Shown here: in pieces, positions 8,067-16,870 of the stretch
Numbering within the stretch: position 1 is the first letter of the stretch
Layout: each line of letters begins with the position of its first letter
Origin: an uncultured Clostridia bacterium
GTDB taxonomy: Bacteria > Bacillota > Clostridia > TANB77 > CAG-508
Length of the DNA: 64,000 bases
NCBI GenBank assembly: GCA_947627185.1
Contig: CANQVF010000003.1
Coordinates: 34,843 to 98,842 of the forward strand
Direction of reading: 5' to 3'
Position numbers and translations under genes: made by a program
Notes under the pieces: generated by a model
Told to the model about the DNA's origin: nothing
Seen by the model: only the letters and a program-made list of their open reading frames with translations
The model's database searches: none

Positions 8067-8114
8067 ATGCTTTTAAAAGCATATAAAGAAAGTTATGAAT
8101 TATCGAACAGATAA
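8067..8114 (+). promoter_or_regulatory. 15-codon upstream ORF and palindrome overlapping the aldo/keto reductase start
   Basis: An ATG at 8067 has the best Shine-Dalgarno site of the region (AGAAGGAG) and encodes MLLKAYKESYELSNR before a TAA at 8112-8114, overlapping the reductase start (8095) in another frame. Its first 16 bases, ATGCTTTTAAAAGCAT, are a perfect palindrome. The reductase itself has only a weak AAGAAAG site, so translation may be coupled to this short frame. A chance ORF cannot be excluded. Confidence 0.4.
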
Positions 8115-9273
8115 ATATGGTAATAAAATTTCAATTTTAGGTTTTGGTTGTATGAGATTTACTCAAAATGGTGGAAAAATAAATATTGAAAAGGCTGAAA
8201 AAGAAATCATGGAAGCTTACAATTCAGGTGTTAATTATTACGATACAGCTTATGTTTATTCTGGCAGTGAATCAGCTTTAGGAGAAATTTTAGAGAAAAA
8301 TAATATTAGAGATAAAGTGAATATAGCAACTAAACTTCCACATTATTTAATAAAAAAATCTGATAGTATAGAAAAATATTTTTCTGAGCAATTAAAAAGA
8401 CTTCGCACAACTTATATAGATTATTATTTAATGCATATGTTAACAGATGTGAAAACTTGGGAAAAACTTAAAAACTTGGGAATTGTAGAATGGATAGAAG
8501 ATAAAAAGAAAAGTGGAGAAATAAAACAAATAGGTTTTTCTTATCATGGAAATTCAGAAATGTTTTGCCAGTTGTTAGATGCTTATGATTGGGATTTCTG
8601 TCAAATTCAATATAATTATTTAGATGAGAATTCTCAAGCGGGTAGAAAAGGATTAAATTATGCAAATTCCAAAAATATACCTGTTATCATTATGGAACCA
8701 TTAAGAGGTGGTAAATTAGTAAATGGATTGCCTAACGAGGCCAAAAAAGCTTTTGAAAATTATCCAATAAAACGTAGTCCAGCGGAATGGGCTTTTAGAT
8801 GGTTATGGAATCAACCAGAAGTAACTTGTGTGTTATCTGGAATGAATTCGATAGAAATGGTAAAAGAGAATGTAAAAACAGCATCAGAAGTGCAAATAGG
8901 AGAATTTAAAGAAGAAGAAAATAATCTTTTAAAAAAAGTTATAGATGCAATAAATTTGAAAATGAAAGTTGGATGTACTGGTTGTAGATATTGTATGCCT
9001 TGTCCTAAAAATGTAGATATACCAGGTACTTTTGCAGCATATAATAGAATATATTCGGATGGAAAAATGCCTGCAATGATGGAATATTTTATGTGCACAG
9101 GAATGAGAAAAGACTCTTCTTCTGCATCTAATTGTGTAGAATGTGGAAAATGCGAAGGACATTGCCCACAACACATCGAAATTAGAAAAGAATTGAAAAA
9201 GGCTAGAAAAGAGTTGGAAACACCTTTATATAAAATTGCAAGAAAAATAGTTCAAATATTTAAGATATATTAA
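8095..9273 (+). CDS. aldo/keto reductase with C-terminal 4Fe-4S ferredoxin domain
   Basis: A 392-residue predicted oxidoreductase. Residues 1 to about 280 are an aldo/keto reductase TIM barrel: the catalytic Asp and Tyr are in NYYDTAYVYSGSE, the Lys in IATKLP, and the His in YYLMHML. The C-terminal ~110 residues add iron-sulfur ligands: CTGCRYCMPCP and CVECGKCEGHCP, a 4Fe-4S dicluster pattern. This architecture is common in anaerobic Clostridia and suggests electrons come from or go to ferredoxin rather than only NAD(P)H. The substrate is unknown. It appears monocistronic; about 100 bases of A/T-rich DNA without an obvious hairpin follow. Confidence 0.88.
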   Translation: MNYRTDKYGNKISILGFGCMRFTQNGGKINIEKAEKEIMEAYNSGVNYYDTAYVYSGSESALGEILEKNNIRDKVNIATKLPHYLIKKSDSIEKYFSEQLKRLRTTYIDYYLMHMLTDVKTWEKLKNLGIVEWIEDKKKSGEIKQIGFSYHGNSEMFCQLLDAYDWDFCQIQYNYLDENSQAGRKGLNYANSKNIPVIIMEPLRGGKLVNGLPNEAKKAFENYPIKRSPAEWAFRWLWNQPEVTCVLSGMNSIEMVKENVKTASEVQIGEFKEEENNLLKKVIDAINLKMKVGCTGCRYCMPCPKNVDIPGTFAAYNRIYSDGKMPAMMEYFMCTGMRKDSSSASNCVECGKCEGHCPQHIEIRKELKKARKELETPLYKIARKIVQIFKIY

Positions 9274-9379
9274 AATTTATTATAGTTAATGTGAAACATA
9301 AAAATATAATCAATATTATATTGTAAATTAAATTTTATATAGATATAATTTTATTATAAATATTATTATGGAGATACTT

Positions 9380-10993
9380 ATGATAAATAAAAATGAAATT
9401 GATTTTTTGTTAAAAGAATTCGTTAAAGTAGAAAATAAAATTGAAGAAATAAAAGTTTTAAATAAGTTTGATAAAGCCAGTGAATATGAAAGTAGATTAT
9501 CTGAAATTAGAGAAGAAGCGAAAGTAATTGTTTTAGATAATGAAAATTCATCAAAAGGTTTTGATGAAACTTCTTTAAAAGTACTTTCTGATTTAATAAC
9601 ATTAAGAGCCACTATTGATTATTATATTCTAAAAATAAATGATATAATAGATAACACAGAAGAAAATAAAACTGATGTACAAGCTTTAGAAAGTTTAAAA
9701 AAATCTTGGAATGATTTAGAAAATAATATTAAATTATGGAACGAATCTTCACATAATCCAATTGAGGAGATAGAACATAATAAGTATATTGGAAGAACTA
9801 CTTTAGATATCATAATTAATCAGCTGAAAATTGAAGCAATAATTGACTTTTTTAAAATATTTAAATATTGTAAAAAAGAAATTTTAATAAATGCTATTAA
9901 GGAAACTTTATTTGATGGTGCTAAAGAAGAAACTAATGATGAAATAAGAAGACATCAAATAACTGATTTAGCTAAGAATTTATCTGAAAAAGATTTATAT
10001 GATTATAAACTTTGGCAACAGATATTAATGATAAAAAATGTAAGGTCAAGAGATGATCATATTGAAATGCTTGGTGGTATGGGAGAAAAAGAAAAAAAAT
10101 ATAATATCAGCCCAAATAATAAACCTGTTGTTTCAGAAAATGATGAATTTATTGAAAGCTCAATATTAAAATCTTTACAAAAGTTCTTTATGAATATTGG
10201 AGATAAGATAAATCAATTAAATATGAAAAAAAGATGGGCAACTAGTGATGGTCCAGCTTTTGAAATAACATTAGAAAATGATAAAATAATATATTCTAAA
10301 GAATACATTGATAAAGATATAATAGAAAGAACAAAAAAACTCACAGTTGCAACAAATGAAATTACAAAATATAATTTCGAAAAAGGATATAACTGGAGTA
10401 ATTTAGAAGAATTAGAATTTTTAGAGGATGAAAATATTTCAGTAGTTAGCTTAAGTTCTGATAAACCTTATAATTGTATAGGAGTAGAGACTTTTGCAAA
10501 CTCTCCTAACTTAAAAAATATTTCATTTGGAAAAATAGAATTAATTGGAGAAAGAGCATTTAAAAATTGTACAAATATTACTGAACTTGTTTTTCCTAAA
10601 AGTTTAATGAATATCGGAGAAGATGCTTTTATGGGTTGTACAAATCTTAAAAAAGTTGTTTTTTTAGGAAATTTGCAAGTATATATTTTAAAAAGACCTC
10701 AAAATATAATTAATTGTTTTAGAAAAACAAATTTAGAAGAAATTACATTTGCAAATATTGACTTTGCATTTGATTTTGCAATAATTGATTGTCCAAATTT
10801 AAAAAGAATTTCCTTACTTAATGTACCAAATATTTCAATACCTTTTAAAAAATGTAAATATATATTTGGAAGGCAAGAAGGAATAGTATCTTTTATTGGT
10901 GAAAATTCATTGAATTTGTGGAAAAAGAGAAATAGTACAATAAGATTTTATGAACTTACAGAAGAAGATAAACAAAAGTATAACATAGACTAA
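9380..10993 (+). CDS. BspA-like leucine-rich repeat protein with helical N-terminal domain
   Basis: A 537-residue protein. Residues 1 to about 110 are charged and predicted coiled-coil or helical; a middle region (about 130-300) has no recognised family; residues about 345-480 carry LRR_5/BspA-type repeats such as IGVETFANSPNLKNISF, IGERAFKNCTNITELVF and IGEDAFMGCTNLKKVVF. There is no signal peptide or anchor, so unlike most BspA-type proteins it is probably cytoplasmic. Start: an in-frame ATG at 9368 exists, but ATG 9380 is preceded at proper spacing by GGAG (9370-9373). It is followed by a terminator and is probably a single-gene unit. Function unknown; a protein-binding role is the usual inference. 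Confidence 0.75.
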   Translation: MINKNEIDFLLKEFVKVENKIEEIKVLNKFDKASEYESRLSEIREEAKVIVLDNENSSKGFDETSLKVLSDLITLRATIDYYILKINDIIDNTEENKTDVQALESLKKSWNDLENNIKLWNESSHNPIEEIEHNKYIGRTTLDIIINQLKIEAIIDFFKIFKYCKKEILINAIKETLFDGAKEETNDEIRRHQITDLAKNLSEKDLYDYKLWQQILMIKNVRSRDDHIEMLGGMGEKEKKYNISPNNKPVVSENDEFIESSILKSLQKFFMNIGDKINQLNMKKRWATSDGPAFEITLENDKIIYSKEYIDKDIIERTKKLTVATNEITKYNFEKGYNWSNLEELEFLEDENISVVSLSSDKPYNCIGVETFANSPNLKNISFGKIELIGERAFKNCTNITELVFPKSLMNIGEDAFMGCTNLKKVVFLGNLQVYILKRPQNIINCFRKTNLEEITFANIDFAFDFAIIDCPNLKRISLLNVPNISIPFKKCKYIFGRQEGIVSFIGENSLNLWKKRNSTIRFYELTEEDKQKYNID

Positions 10994-10995
10994 TG

Positions 10996-11055
10996 AAAAA
11001 CGATAAAATTAAAAAATAGTTGTTTACTTAGTATAAAAAATTTTATTGTTTTTTT
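10996..11055 (+). terminator. rho-independent terminator after the LRR gene
   Basis: The 15-base arm at 10996-11010 pairs with 11039-11053 (one G-U pair) and ends in a T-run. The loop is long (28 bases), so efficiency is uncertain. Confidence 0.6.
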
Positions 11056-11080
11056 AAATTAATTTAAGAGAGGGAAAAAT

Positions 11081-11752
11081 ATGAAAAAAATATCTGTTGG
11101 ATTTTTAATTGGAATTACTGTTGCTTTTATTATTGGATTTGTAGGTGGAATTTTTACAGGACAATTTATGAATACAGGTGCTTTATTTAAATATAAAGAT
11201 ATAGCAAAATCAAACATAAAACAAACAGTAAAAAAACTAACAGGAGAAGAGGAAGAAGCATTAAAAGCCAAGGTAGAACAAGATGAAGCAGAATACGGAA
11301 ATGATTATAGAGAATGCACATATATAAAAAACAAAAATCCAGATAGAATATATTTCAAATCTGCAAATCAACCAGGATTTTTTATGTTTGAAAAAACAGA
11401 AGAAAGTTTTGCACATTTAGAAGATGTTTGTGAAGATAGAATGTCTTATTCTGTTATAGATGATTTTAATTTAAACTGCTTTTCTCCAGATTCAATAGAT
11501 ACAATGATGGTGTCTGAAAAAAATTATGTTGTTTTTGATTATGATAGTGAAAATTTAAATGACACTGATATGTATTATCAAAAGCCAATAATTTTTAGCT
11601 TTTCAGAAGGCACAAGACTTTACAGATTACTTACATATTTATCTAATAGTAAAGAAATAATTTCAAGAGAGAATTTAGGAAAAGATGAATTTGCAAGCGA
11701 TACTAAAACAACAGGTTACAAATATATGAACGATGATTATTATGGAGGTTAG
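11081..11752 (+). CDS. membrane-anchored protein of unknown function
   Basis: A 223-residue protein with one glycine-rich N-terminal membrane segment (residues about 4-28) and a soluble, acidic remainder (about 60-223) probably outside the membrane. No family is recognised. The segment between residues 45 and 75 is highly charged and may be coiled coil. ATG at 11081 follows AGAGAGGG. The guaD gene begins three bases after its stop codon, so the two share a transcript, but nothing in the sequence links their functions. Confidence 0.7.
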   Translation: MKKISVGFLIGITVAFIIGFVGGIFTGQFMNTGALFKYKDIAKSNIKQTVKKLTGEEEEALKAKVEQDEAEYGNDYRECTYIKNKNPDRIYFKSANQPGFFMFEKTEESFAHLEDVCEDRMSYSVIDDFNLNCFSPDSIDTMMVSEKNYVVFDYDSENLNDTDMYYQKPIIFSFSEGTRLYRLLTYLSNSKEIISRENLGKDEFASDTKTTGYKYMNDDYYGG

Positions 11753-11755
11753 GTT

Positions 11756-12205
11756 ATGAATGATTATATGAAAAAAGCTAAAGAAAATGCCGAGAATGGA
11801 ATTGCAAATGGTGAAGGAGGACCTTTTGGAGCAGTAATAGTAGATAATAAAGGAAATATTGTTGCAAATGGAAATAACAGAGTTTTAAAATATAAAGATC
11901 CAACAGCACATGCCGAAGTTGTTGCAATTAGAGAGGCTTGCAAAACTCTAAATACACATAGCTTAGAAGGTTACACATTATATACTTCTTGCGAACCATG
12001 CCCAATGTGTTTATCTGCTATAATTTGGGCAAACATCAAATATGTGTATTATGGTTGCACTAAAAAAGATGCAGCAGAAATAGGTTTTAGAGATGATGAT
12101 ATTTATGAATTTATAAAAGGAAATAATAATATGATTTCAATGAAACAATTAGATAGAGAAGATTGCATAGATGTTATGAAAAAATATAAAGGAAATATGT
12201 ATTAA
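11756..12205 (+). CDS. guaD: guanine deaminase, cytidine-deaminase fold
   Basis: A 149-residue zinc-dependent deaminase. The zinc site is complete: HAEVVAIREAC supplies the His ligand and catalytic Glu, and CEPCPMC supplies the two Cys ligands. The GGPFGAVIVD start, the NDPTAHAE-like region and the DDDIYEFI segment resemble Bacillus GuaD, which converts guanine to xanthine, more than TadA (tRNA adenosine deaminase) or cytosine deaminases. GGAGG at 11744-11748 precedes the ATG. The call to GuaD rather than another purine or cytosine deaminase is by similarity of motifs, hence not certain. Confidence 0.8.
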   Translation: MNDYMKKAKENAENGIANGEGGPFGAVIVDNKGNIVANGNNRVLKYKDPTAHAEVVAIREACKTLNTHSLEGYTLYTSCEPCPMCLSAIIWANIKYVYYGCTKKDAAEIGFRDDDIYEFIKGNNNMISMKQLDREDCIDVMKKYKGNMY

Positions 12206-12209
12206 AATA

Positions 12210-12241
12210 GATACAACTTAGATACATTTATGATTTATAAT
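12210..12241 (+). promoter_or_regulatory. paired ATACA boxes and -10 upstream of the response regulator gene
   Basis: GATACAA at 12210-12216 and GATACAT at 12221-12227 are direct repeats exactly 11 bases apart, followed by TATAAT at 12236-12241. The same 11-base-spaced box occurs six times before the gene at 15288. An 11-base direct repeat is the usual geometry of OmpR/PhoB-family binding sites, so this is probably the autoregulatory site of the downstream response regulator. Confidence 0.65.
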
Positions 12242-12278
12242 TATGTGCAAAATAAATTTATAATTTATAGGAAAGCAT

Positions 12279-12935
12279 ATGAATAAAATTTTAATTGTTG
12301 AAGATGAAATTGCAATTAGCGATTTAATAAAAATTGCATTGGAGAATAGAGGCTATATGTGCCAAACTGCAAAAGATGGCGAAATAGCCTCTAATTATAT
12401 TGAAAAAAATGTGTATGATTTAATATTATTAGACATAATGCTTCCAAAAGTTGATGGATATGAGCTTTTAGATTATATTCGTAAATCATATGAAACTCCT
12501 ACAATTTTTATAACAGCTAAAAGTCAAACAGAAGATAAAATAAAGGGATTAAACTTAGGTGCAGATGATTACATTACAAAACCTTTTGAGATAGAAGAAT
12601 TAGTAGCTAGAGTAGAAGCTGTTTTAAGGAGATATAATAAAGGAAATGAAGAGCAAAACTTTGGTGATGTTTCAATAAATTTTGCAAATAGAAGTGTGAA
12701 AAAATTAGGAAAAAATGTATCTCTCACACCAAAAGAATTTGACCTACTTATATTACTTATTCAAAATAGAAATTGTGCGCTATACAGAGAAGTTATATTT
12801 GAAAAAGTTTGGGGAGAAGAATTAGAATTCGAAACAAGAACTTTAGATCTGCATATTCAGAGATTAAGAAAAAAATTGGGTTGGAAAGACAAAATAAAAA
12901 CGGTTTATAAAATTGGTTATATGTTAGAAATATAA
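12279..12935 (+). CDS. OmpR/PhoB-family response regulator
   Basis: A 218-residue transcription factor. The receiver domain (1 to about 118) has the acidic pair in VEDE, the phosphoacceptor D52 in LLLDIMLP, the conserved Thr in FITAK and Lys in YITKPF. The C-terminal winged helix (about 125-218) has the signature LTPKEFDLL and ETRTLDLHIQRLRKKL, typical of OmpR/PhoB DNA-binding domains. The sensor kinase gene follows 54 bases downstream. The phased ATACA boxes upstream and at 15188-15249 are candidate binding sites. The closest functional analogues are cell-envelope regulators, but the stimulus is unknown. Confidence 0.92.
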   Translation: MNKILIVEDEIAISDLIKIALENRGYMCQTAKDGEIASNYIEKNVYDLILLDIMLPKVDGYELLDYIRKSYETPTIFITAKSQTEDKIKGLNLGADDYITKPFEIEELVARVEAVLRRYNKGNEEQNFGDVSINFANRSVKKLGKNVSLTPKEFDLLILLIQNRNCALYREVIFEKVWGEELEFETRTLDLHIQRLRKKLGWKDKIKTVYKIGYMLEI

Positions 12936-12989
12936 AAAATTAAGCTTACAAAATGACTATATCCTAGAAAAAGAAAGGAAAAAAACAAG

Positions 12990-14396
12990 ATGAAATTTTG
13001 GAAAAAACTTGTTTTGTTTGTGATAACAGCCATATCTATAATTCTCTCTATAAGCAGATTTTATATAGTTAAAAACAATTTTTTAAATTCATTGGAAAAT
13101 TTAGTTAAACAAAATTCTAATCAAAATATTTTAGAAAGATACATGTTAGAAAATGCAATAGTTAATATGATTGAAACAGGAGAACAAATATCAAATGAAA
13201 AAATAATTGAAAACTTAAAAAATATGTATGAACATTCAGATAATAATTCAGAGGCTATTGCAATATATTCAGAAAAATATGAGCAAATATATTCAAACAT
13301 AAAAGATATAGAGAGTTTAAATATTGAGTCAATTTTAGATGAGGAAAAAGAATATTATTGTTTAAGAGAAGTTAAAGATAGTCACTATATGCTTTTTTCT
13401 TCACATTGGTTTATAAATAATGAAACAATTTATATAATAAATGCTTATGATGTAAATACGATTTATGAAGAAAGAGATAGACAGCTTAGAGAAATATTAA
13501 TTACAGATATTATAATTTTAGTAATTTCAAGTATAGTAATTTCAATTTTTTCCATTTTGCTTACAAAACCAATTGACAGCTTAAATAAAACAACTAAAAA
13601 AATAGCATCTGGTAATTTTAGTGAAAGGGTAAATATAAAAAGTAAAGATGAAATTGGAGAACTAGCAAATAGCTTTAACTTAATGGCAGATCAAGTTGAG
13701 AATAAAATTAATGAATTAAATTTGCAAGTAAAGCAAAAAAATGATTTCATAAATGGATTTACACATGAATTAAAAACTCCAATGACTGCAATAGTTGGAT
13801 ATAGCGACCTATTAAGATTAAGAAATACAGATGAAGAAACATCTAGAAAAGCAATTAATTATATATATTCAGAAACAAAAAGATTAGAAAAGTTATCTTT
13901 TAAACTAATGAAATTAATGTCTTTATCAAATGAAAAAATAGAACTTGAAGTATTTGAAATTTCTGAATTTATAGAAAAAATGGTAAAAATGGAAAGTATT
14001 ATTTTTAATTCTAAAATAGAGCTAAATTTAGAAAAAGCTTATGTAAAAGGAGATAAAGAATTACTAGAAGTAGTAATAAAAAATTTGTTAGAAAATAGCG
14101 ATAAATCTGAGCCAAAAGATAATAAAATAGTAATAAAAGGTGAAAGAAGAGAAAATAAAAAATATAGAATTTCTGTTATAGATAAAGGATGTGGTATACC
14201 AAAAGAACATATAAATAGAGTTACAGAAGACTTTTATATGGTAGATAAAGCTAGAAGTAGGGAAAAAAGTGGAAGTGGAATAGGCTTATCATTAGTAAAA
14301 AAAATATTAAATTTGCATAATTCAGAAATTTTTATTGAAAGCGAGGAAAATATAGGAACTACAGCATATTTTGAATTAGAGGAGGAAGCAAAATGA
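12990..14396 (+). CDS. membrane sensor histidine kinase
   Basis: A 468-residue kinase partner of the preceding regulator. A membrane segment at about 7-25, an extracellular sensor region (about 30-165), a second membrane segment (about 170-192), and a HAMP linker (about 192-245) come before the dimerisation/phosphoacceptor helix with H259 in FTHELKTPM. The ATP-binding domain has an N-box (NLLENSDKSE, with Ser where Ala is common), a G1 box (DKGCGIP) and a G2 box (GSGIGLSL). ATG at 12990 follows AAAGGAAA. The next gene begins inside its stop region (four-base ATGA overlap), so that gene belongs to the same signalling unit. Confidence 0.92.
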   Translation: MKFWKKLVLFVITAISIILSISRFYIVKNNFLNSLENLVKQNSNQNILERYMLENAIVNMIETGEQISNEKIIENLKNMYEHSDNNSEAIAIYSEKYEQIYSNIKDIESLNIESILDEEKEYYCLREVKDSHYMLFSSHWFINNETIYIINAYDVNTIYEERDRQLREILITDIIILVISSIVISIFSILLTKPIDSLNKTTKKIASGNFSERVNIKSKDEIGELANSFNLMADQVENKINELNLQVKQKNDFINGFTHELKTPMTAIVGYSDLLRLRNTDEETSRKAINYIYSETKRLEKLSFKLMKLMSLSNEKIELEVFEISEFIEKMVKMESIIFNSKIELNLEKAYVKGDKELLEVVIKNLLENSDKSEPKDNKIVIKGERRENKKYRISVIDKGCGIPKEHINRVTEDFYMVDKARSREKSGSGIGLSLVKKILNLHNSEIFIESEENIGTTAYFELEEEAK

Positions 14397-15157
14397 AAAT
14401 AAAAAATGGTATTATAGTTATTTTTGTTTGCATTATCGTTCTTTCTTCTTTTAAACTTCCAGAAGTACTATTAAAAATGGAAAATAATAATTTTGAAGCA
14501 GCAATATTTTCAAAGGACAAAAATAATATAGATATAGAAACACAAAATATTTATTTAGTTAAAGCTATTCATGAAATTGAAAGTGGAAAGAGTATTGAAA
14601 TAAGCAAACCAGAAGAAAAGCTTTTATTTGAAAAACTAGTTTTAAATAATATGGAAACTAAAAGTAATTATGAACAAGAGCTATGCAAATTGCAGGAATG
14701 CAAAATATTAAAAAATGTAGATTTTAACCAAGATTCAAATGGTGTGGTTAGTATTTTAAAAACAGAATATAAAGTAGAAGACAACATTTATGAGGTAAAT
14801 CATATAATACTTAAATATGAAAATGAAAAGAATAATTATGTTTTCAACATAGAAAGTAAAACTGGAAAAATCATATATATAGCTTTTAACAAGGAAAATA
14901 TATATGCTGAAAATAATCAAAAAGAAATATTAAATAATTTTATTAATTACTTAAATTTACACGTTATTGATGATTGGGAATATAAAACAGATGATTTAAA
15001 TTCAAAATATATGATAAAATCAGCCAAAACTGATATTGCAATAGATACAAATACAATAAGTAAAAAATATATTATGAGATCAGAAAAAGCCAATATTTCT
15101 ATTGCTTTAGAAGAAACACCAGAAAACTATATGATTACTTTTCATACAAGCAATTAA
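14393..15157 (+). CDS. membrane-anchored accessory protein of the two-component system, unknown family
   Basis: A 254-residue protein with a single N-terminal hydrophobic segment (residues about 5-22) and an extracytoplasmic remainder; no family is recognised. There is no clear lipobox, so it is more likely anchored by the uncleaved segment. It overlaps the kinase stop codon by four bases and is therefore translationally coupled to the kinase. An accessory or sensing role with the kinase is an inference from this arrangement. The protein is rich in Lys, Glu and Asn and has a beta-rich middle (about 120-165). Confidence 0.75.
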   Translation: MKIKNGIIVIFVCIIVLSSFKLPEVLLKMENNNFEAAIFSKDKNNIDIETQNIYLVKAIHEIESGKSIEISKPEEKLLFEKLVLNNMETKSNYEQELCKLQECKILKNVDFNQDSNGVVSILKTEYKVEDNIYEVNHIILKYENEKNNYVFNIESKTGKIIYIAFNKENIYAENNQKEILNNFINYLNLHVIDDWEYKTDDLNSKYMIKSAKTDIAIDTNTISKKYIMRSEKANISIALEETPENYMITFHTSN

Positions 15158-15187
15158 TACAATTTCACAAAAATAATATAAAAAATT

Positions 15188-15271
15188 CATACAATATAGA
15201 TACAATTTTTATACAAGTAAGATACAAGTTTCATACAGCCCAGATACAACTTTATGCTATTTTTGTATAAA
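15188..15271 (+). promoter_or_regulatory. six ATACA boxes on an exact 11 bp period, plus -10
   Basis: Boxes CATACAA (15188), GATACAA (15199), TATACAA (15210), GATACAA (15221), CATACAG (15232) and GATACAA (15243) start exactly 11 bases apart. TATAAA at 15266-15271 lies 17 bases after GATACA of the sixth box, so that box occupies the -35 position. This is the layout of a promoter that lacks a good -35 element and is activated by an OmpR/PhoB-type regulator binding along one face of the helix. The same box pair stands before the response regulator gene at 12210. Confidence 0.8.
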
Positions 15272-15287
15272 GTTTGGAGGGAAAAAA

Positions 15288-16007
15288 ATGAAATTTGTAT
15301 CAAATGAAAACAAAAAAGTAGAAATTGAAGTTAATGGCAGCACTTATTTAAGACATGCCATAAAAACAAGATTTATTAAGCAAGGCGAAAATTATATTAA
15401 GATATTTAAAGAATATGTAAAGCCAATATATCAAGAAGGAGATATAATTTCTTGTAGTGAAAAAATAATTTCTTTATGCCAAAACAGAGTTATAAGAAGA
15501 GAAGATATTAAAATAGGATTTTGGGCAAAATTTTTGTCTAAGTTCGCTTGCAGAAAAAATAGGGGTGGATATGGTGTAGGAATGCCAATAAACATGCAAT
15601 ATGCCATAAATAAAGTTGGACTTTCTAGAGTGCTTTTTGCAAGTGTTTTAAGTGGAATAACAAAGCTTTTTGGTATAAAAGGAGTTTTTTATAAAATTGT
15701 TGGTAGAGAAGTAAGCGGATTAGATGGATTTTATGATGGAGCTTGGGATGAATATAGAGATATAGGAATAGAAATTCCAAAAAACCCTTCTTTAGTTTGT
15801 GACGAAATAAAAAGCAAACTAGGAATTAGCTCTATGATTGTAGATGCAAATGATTTTGGACAAGTAATACTTGGAAAATCTAGTGATATAAAATTAGAAG
15901 ATGACATTCTAGTTAAAATAATAAAAGATAATCCAGCAGGGCAAGGCAAACAAAAAACACCACTTATCCTGATTAGAAAAAAGGATAAAGAGGAGGTGAC
16001 CTCATGA
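15288..16007 (+). CDS. F420-0:gamma-glutamyl ligase (CofE/FbiB)-like protein
   Basis: A 239-residue protein resembling the coenzyme F420 gamma-glutamyl ligase fold. Visible family features are the early EGDIISCSEKIIS segment, a central GREVSGLDGFYDG stretch and a C-terminal nucleotide/metal-site region with VDANDFGQVILG. Clostridia of this type do not make F420, so it probably ligates an amino acid to another substrate. The gene downstream starts within its stop codon (ATGA) and encodes a VanY-type peptidase, which makes a cell-wall substrate plausible. It is the first gene behind the six-box promoter. GGAGGG precedes the ATG. Family membership is fairly clear; the reaction is inferred. Confidence 0.7.
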   Translation: MKFVSNENKKVEIEVNGSTYLRHAIKTRFIKQGENYIKIFKEYVKPIYQEGDIISCSEKIISLCQNRVIRREDIKIGFWAKFLSKFACRKNRGGYGVGMPINMQYAINKVGLSRVLFASVLSGITKLFGIKGVFYKIVGREVSGLDGFYDGAWDEYRDIGIEIPKNPSLVCDEIKSKLGISSMIVDANDFGQVILGKSSDIKLEDDILVKIIKDNPAGQGKQKTPLILIRKKDKEEVTS

Positions 16008-16813
16008 AAAAGACAGCTTTCTTTTTAATACTGCCTGTGATTACTTTCTTAGCAATATATTTTAATATAAATTTGACTAATAATAAAAAAGTTAGTCTTA
16101 ATAGTAATGTCGCTTTTGAAAATAAAAGTTTTATAAATGCAGTGAAACCATTAACAGATGATGAAGAAAATGTGGAAAAGATTTATTTAAAAGAGCAAGA
16201 TGATGAAAATGATAGTTCAAAAGAGAATAATAATGAAGAGATGGATAACTTAAATATTGATGATTGGAAATTAGTTTTAGTAAATTATGAAAATGTATTG
16301 CCAGAAAATTTTGAAATAAAATTAGCAAATATAGATAAAATAAGAAAATTCGATTCAAGAGCTATTTCTTATTTAAATGATATGCTAAAAGCAATGAGAA
16401 AAGATGGGATAGAAAATGTGTGGGTTCAATCTGCATATAGAAGTATTGAATATCAAAAAGGCTTATATAATGATAAAATAAATTCATACATAAAACTTGG
16501 TAAAACGAGAGAAGAGGCAGAAGAATTAACATTAAAGAAAATAAATAAACCAGGGACAAGCGAGCACAATTTAGGCTTATCAGTAGATTTTAACTATGTA
16601 GATTATACTTTTGATGAAACAAAAGGCTTTAAATGGCTGCAAGAAAATGCAGAAAATTATGGCTTTATATTAAGATATAAAGAAGAAAAAGAAGACATTA
16701 CTAAAATAGATTATGAACCTTGGCATTGGAGATTTGTGGGAGTGGAAAATGCTAAAAAAATGAATGAACTTGATATGTGTTTAGAAGAATATATAGAGTA
16801 TAGAAAAAAATAA
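16004..16813 (+). CDS. VanY-type D-alanyl-D-alanine carboxypeptidase (peptidase M15B)
   Basis: A 269-residue extracytoplasmic zinc peptidase. An N-terminal membrane segment (about 5-25) and a charged linker precede the M15B domain (about 85-265). Zinc and catalytic features are visible: SAYRS, the SEHNLGLSVDF motif (SxHxxGxAxD type, giving His and Asp ligands) and EPWHWRFVG (catalytic Glu and third His ligand). These enzymes trim the terminal D-Ala of peptidoglycan stems. It overlaps the ligase-like gene by four bases behind AGGAGGTGA and shares its phased regulator boxes. This suggests an envelope-remodelling operon controlled by the adjacent two-component system. A terminator follows. Confidence 0.88.
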   Translation: MKKTAFFLILPVITFLAIYFNINLTNNKKVSLNSNVAFENKSFINAVKPLTDDEENVEKIYLKEQDDENDSSKENNNEEMDNLNIDDWKLVLVNYENVLPENFEIKLANIDKIRKFDSRAISYLNDMLKAMRKDGIENVWVQSAYRSIEYQKGLYNDKINSYIKLGKTREEAEELTLKKINKPGTSEHNLGLSVDFNYVDYTFDETKGFKWLQENAENYGFILRYKEEKEDITKIDYEPWHWRFVGVENAKKMNELDMCLEEYIEYRKK

Positions 16814-16819
16814 AAAAAT

Positions 16820-16860
16820 TTCACATCTGTGACTTTGACAAGGCAGATGTGAATTTTTTT
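16820..16860 (+). terminator. rho-independent terminator after the VanY-type gene
   Basis: TTCACATCTG (16820-16829) pairs with CAGATGTGAA (16844-16853), then seven T. The A-run on the other side makes it potentially bidirectional. Confidence 0.9.
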
Positions 16861-16870
16861 ATTAAATAAT

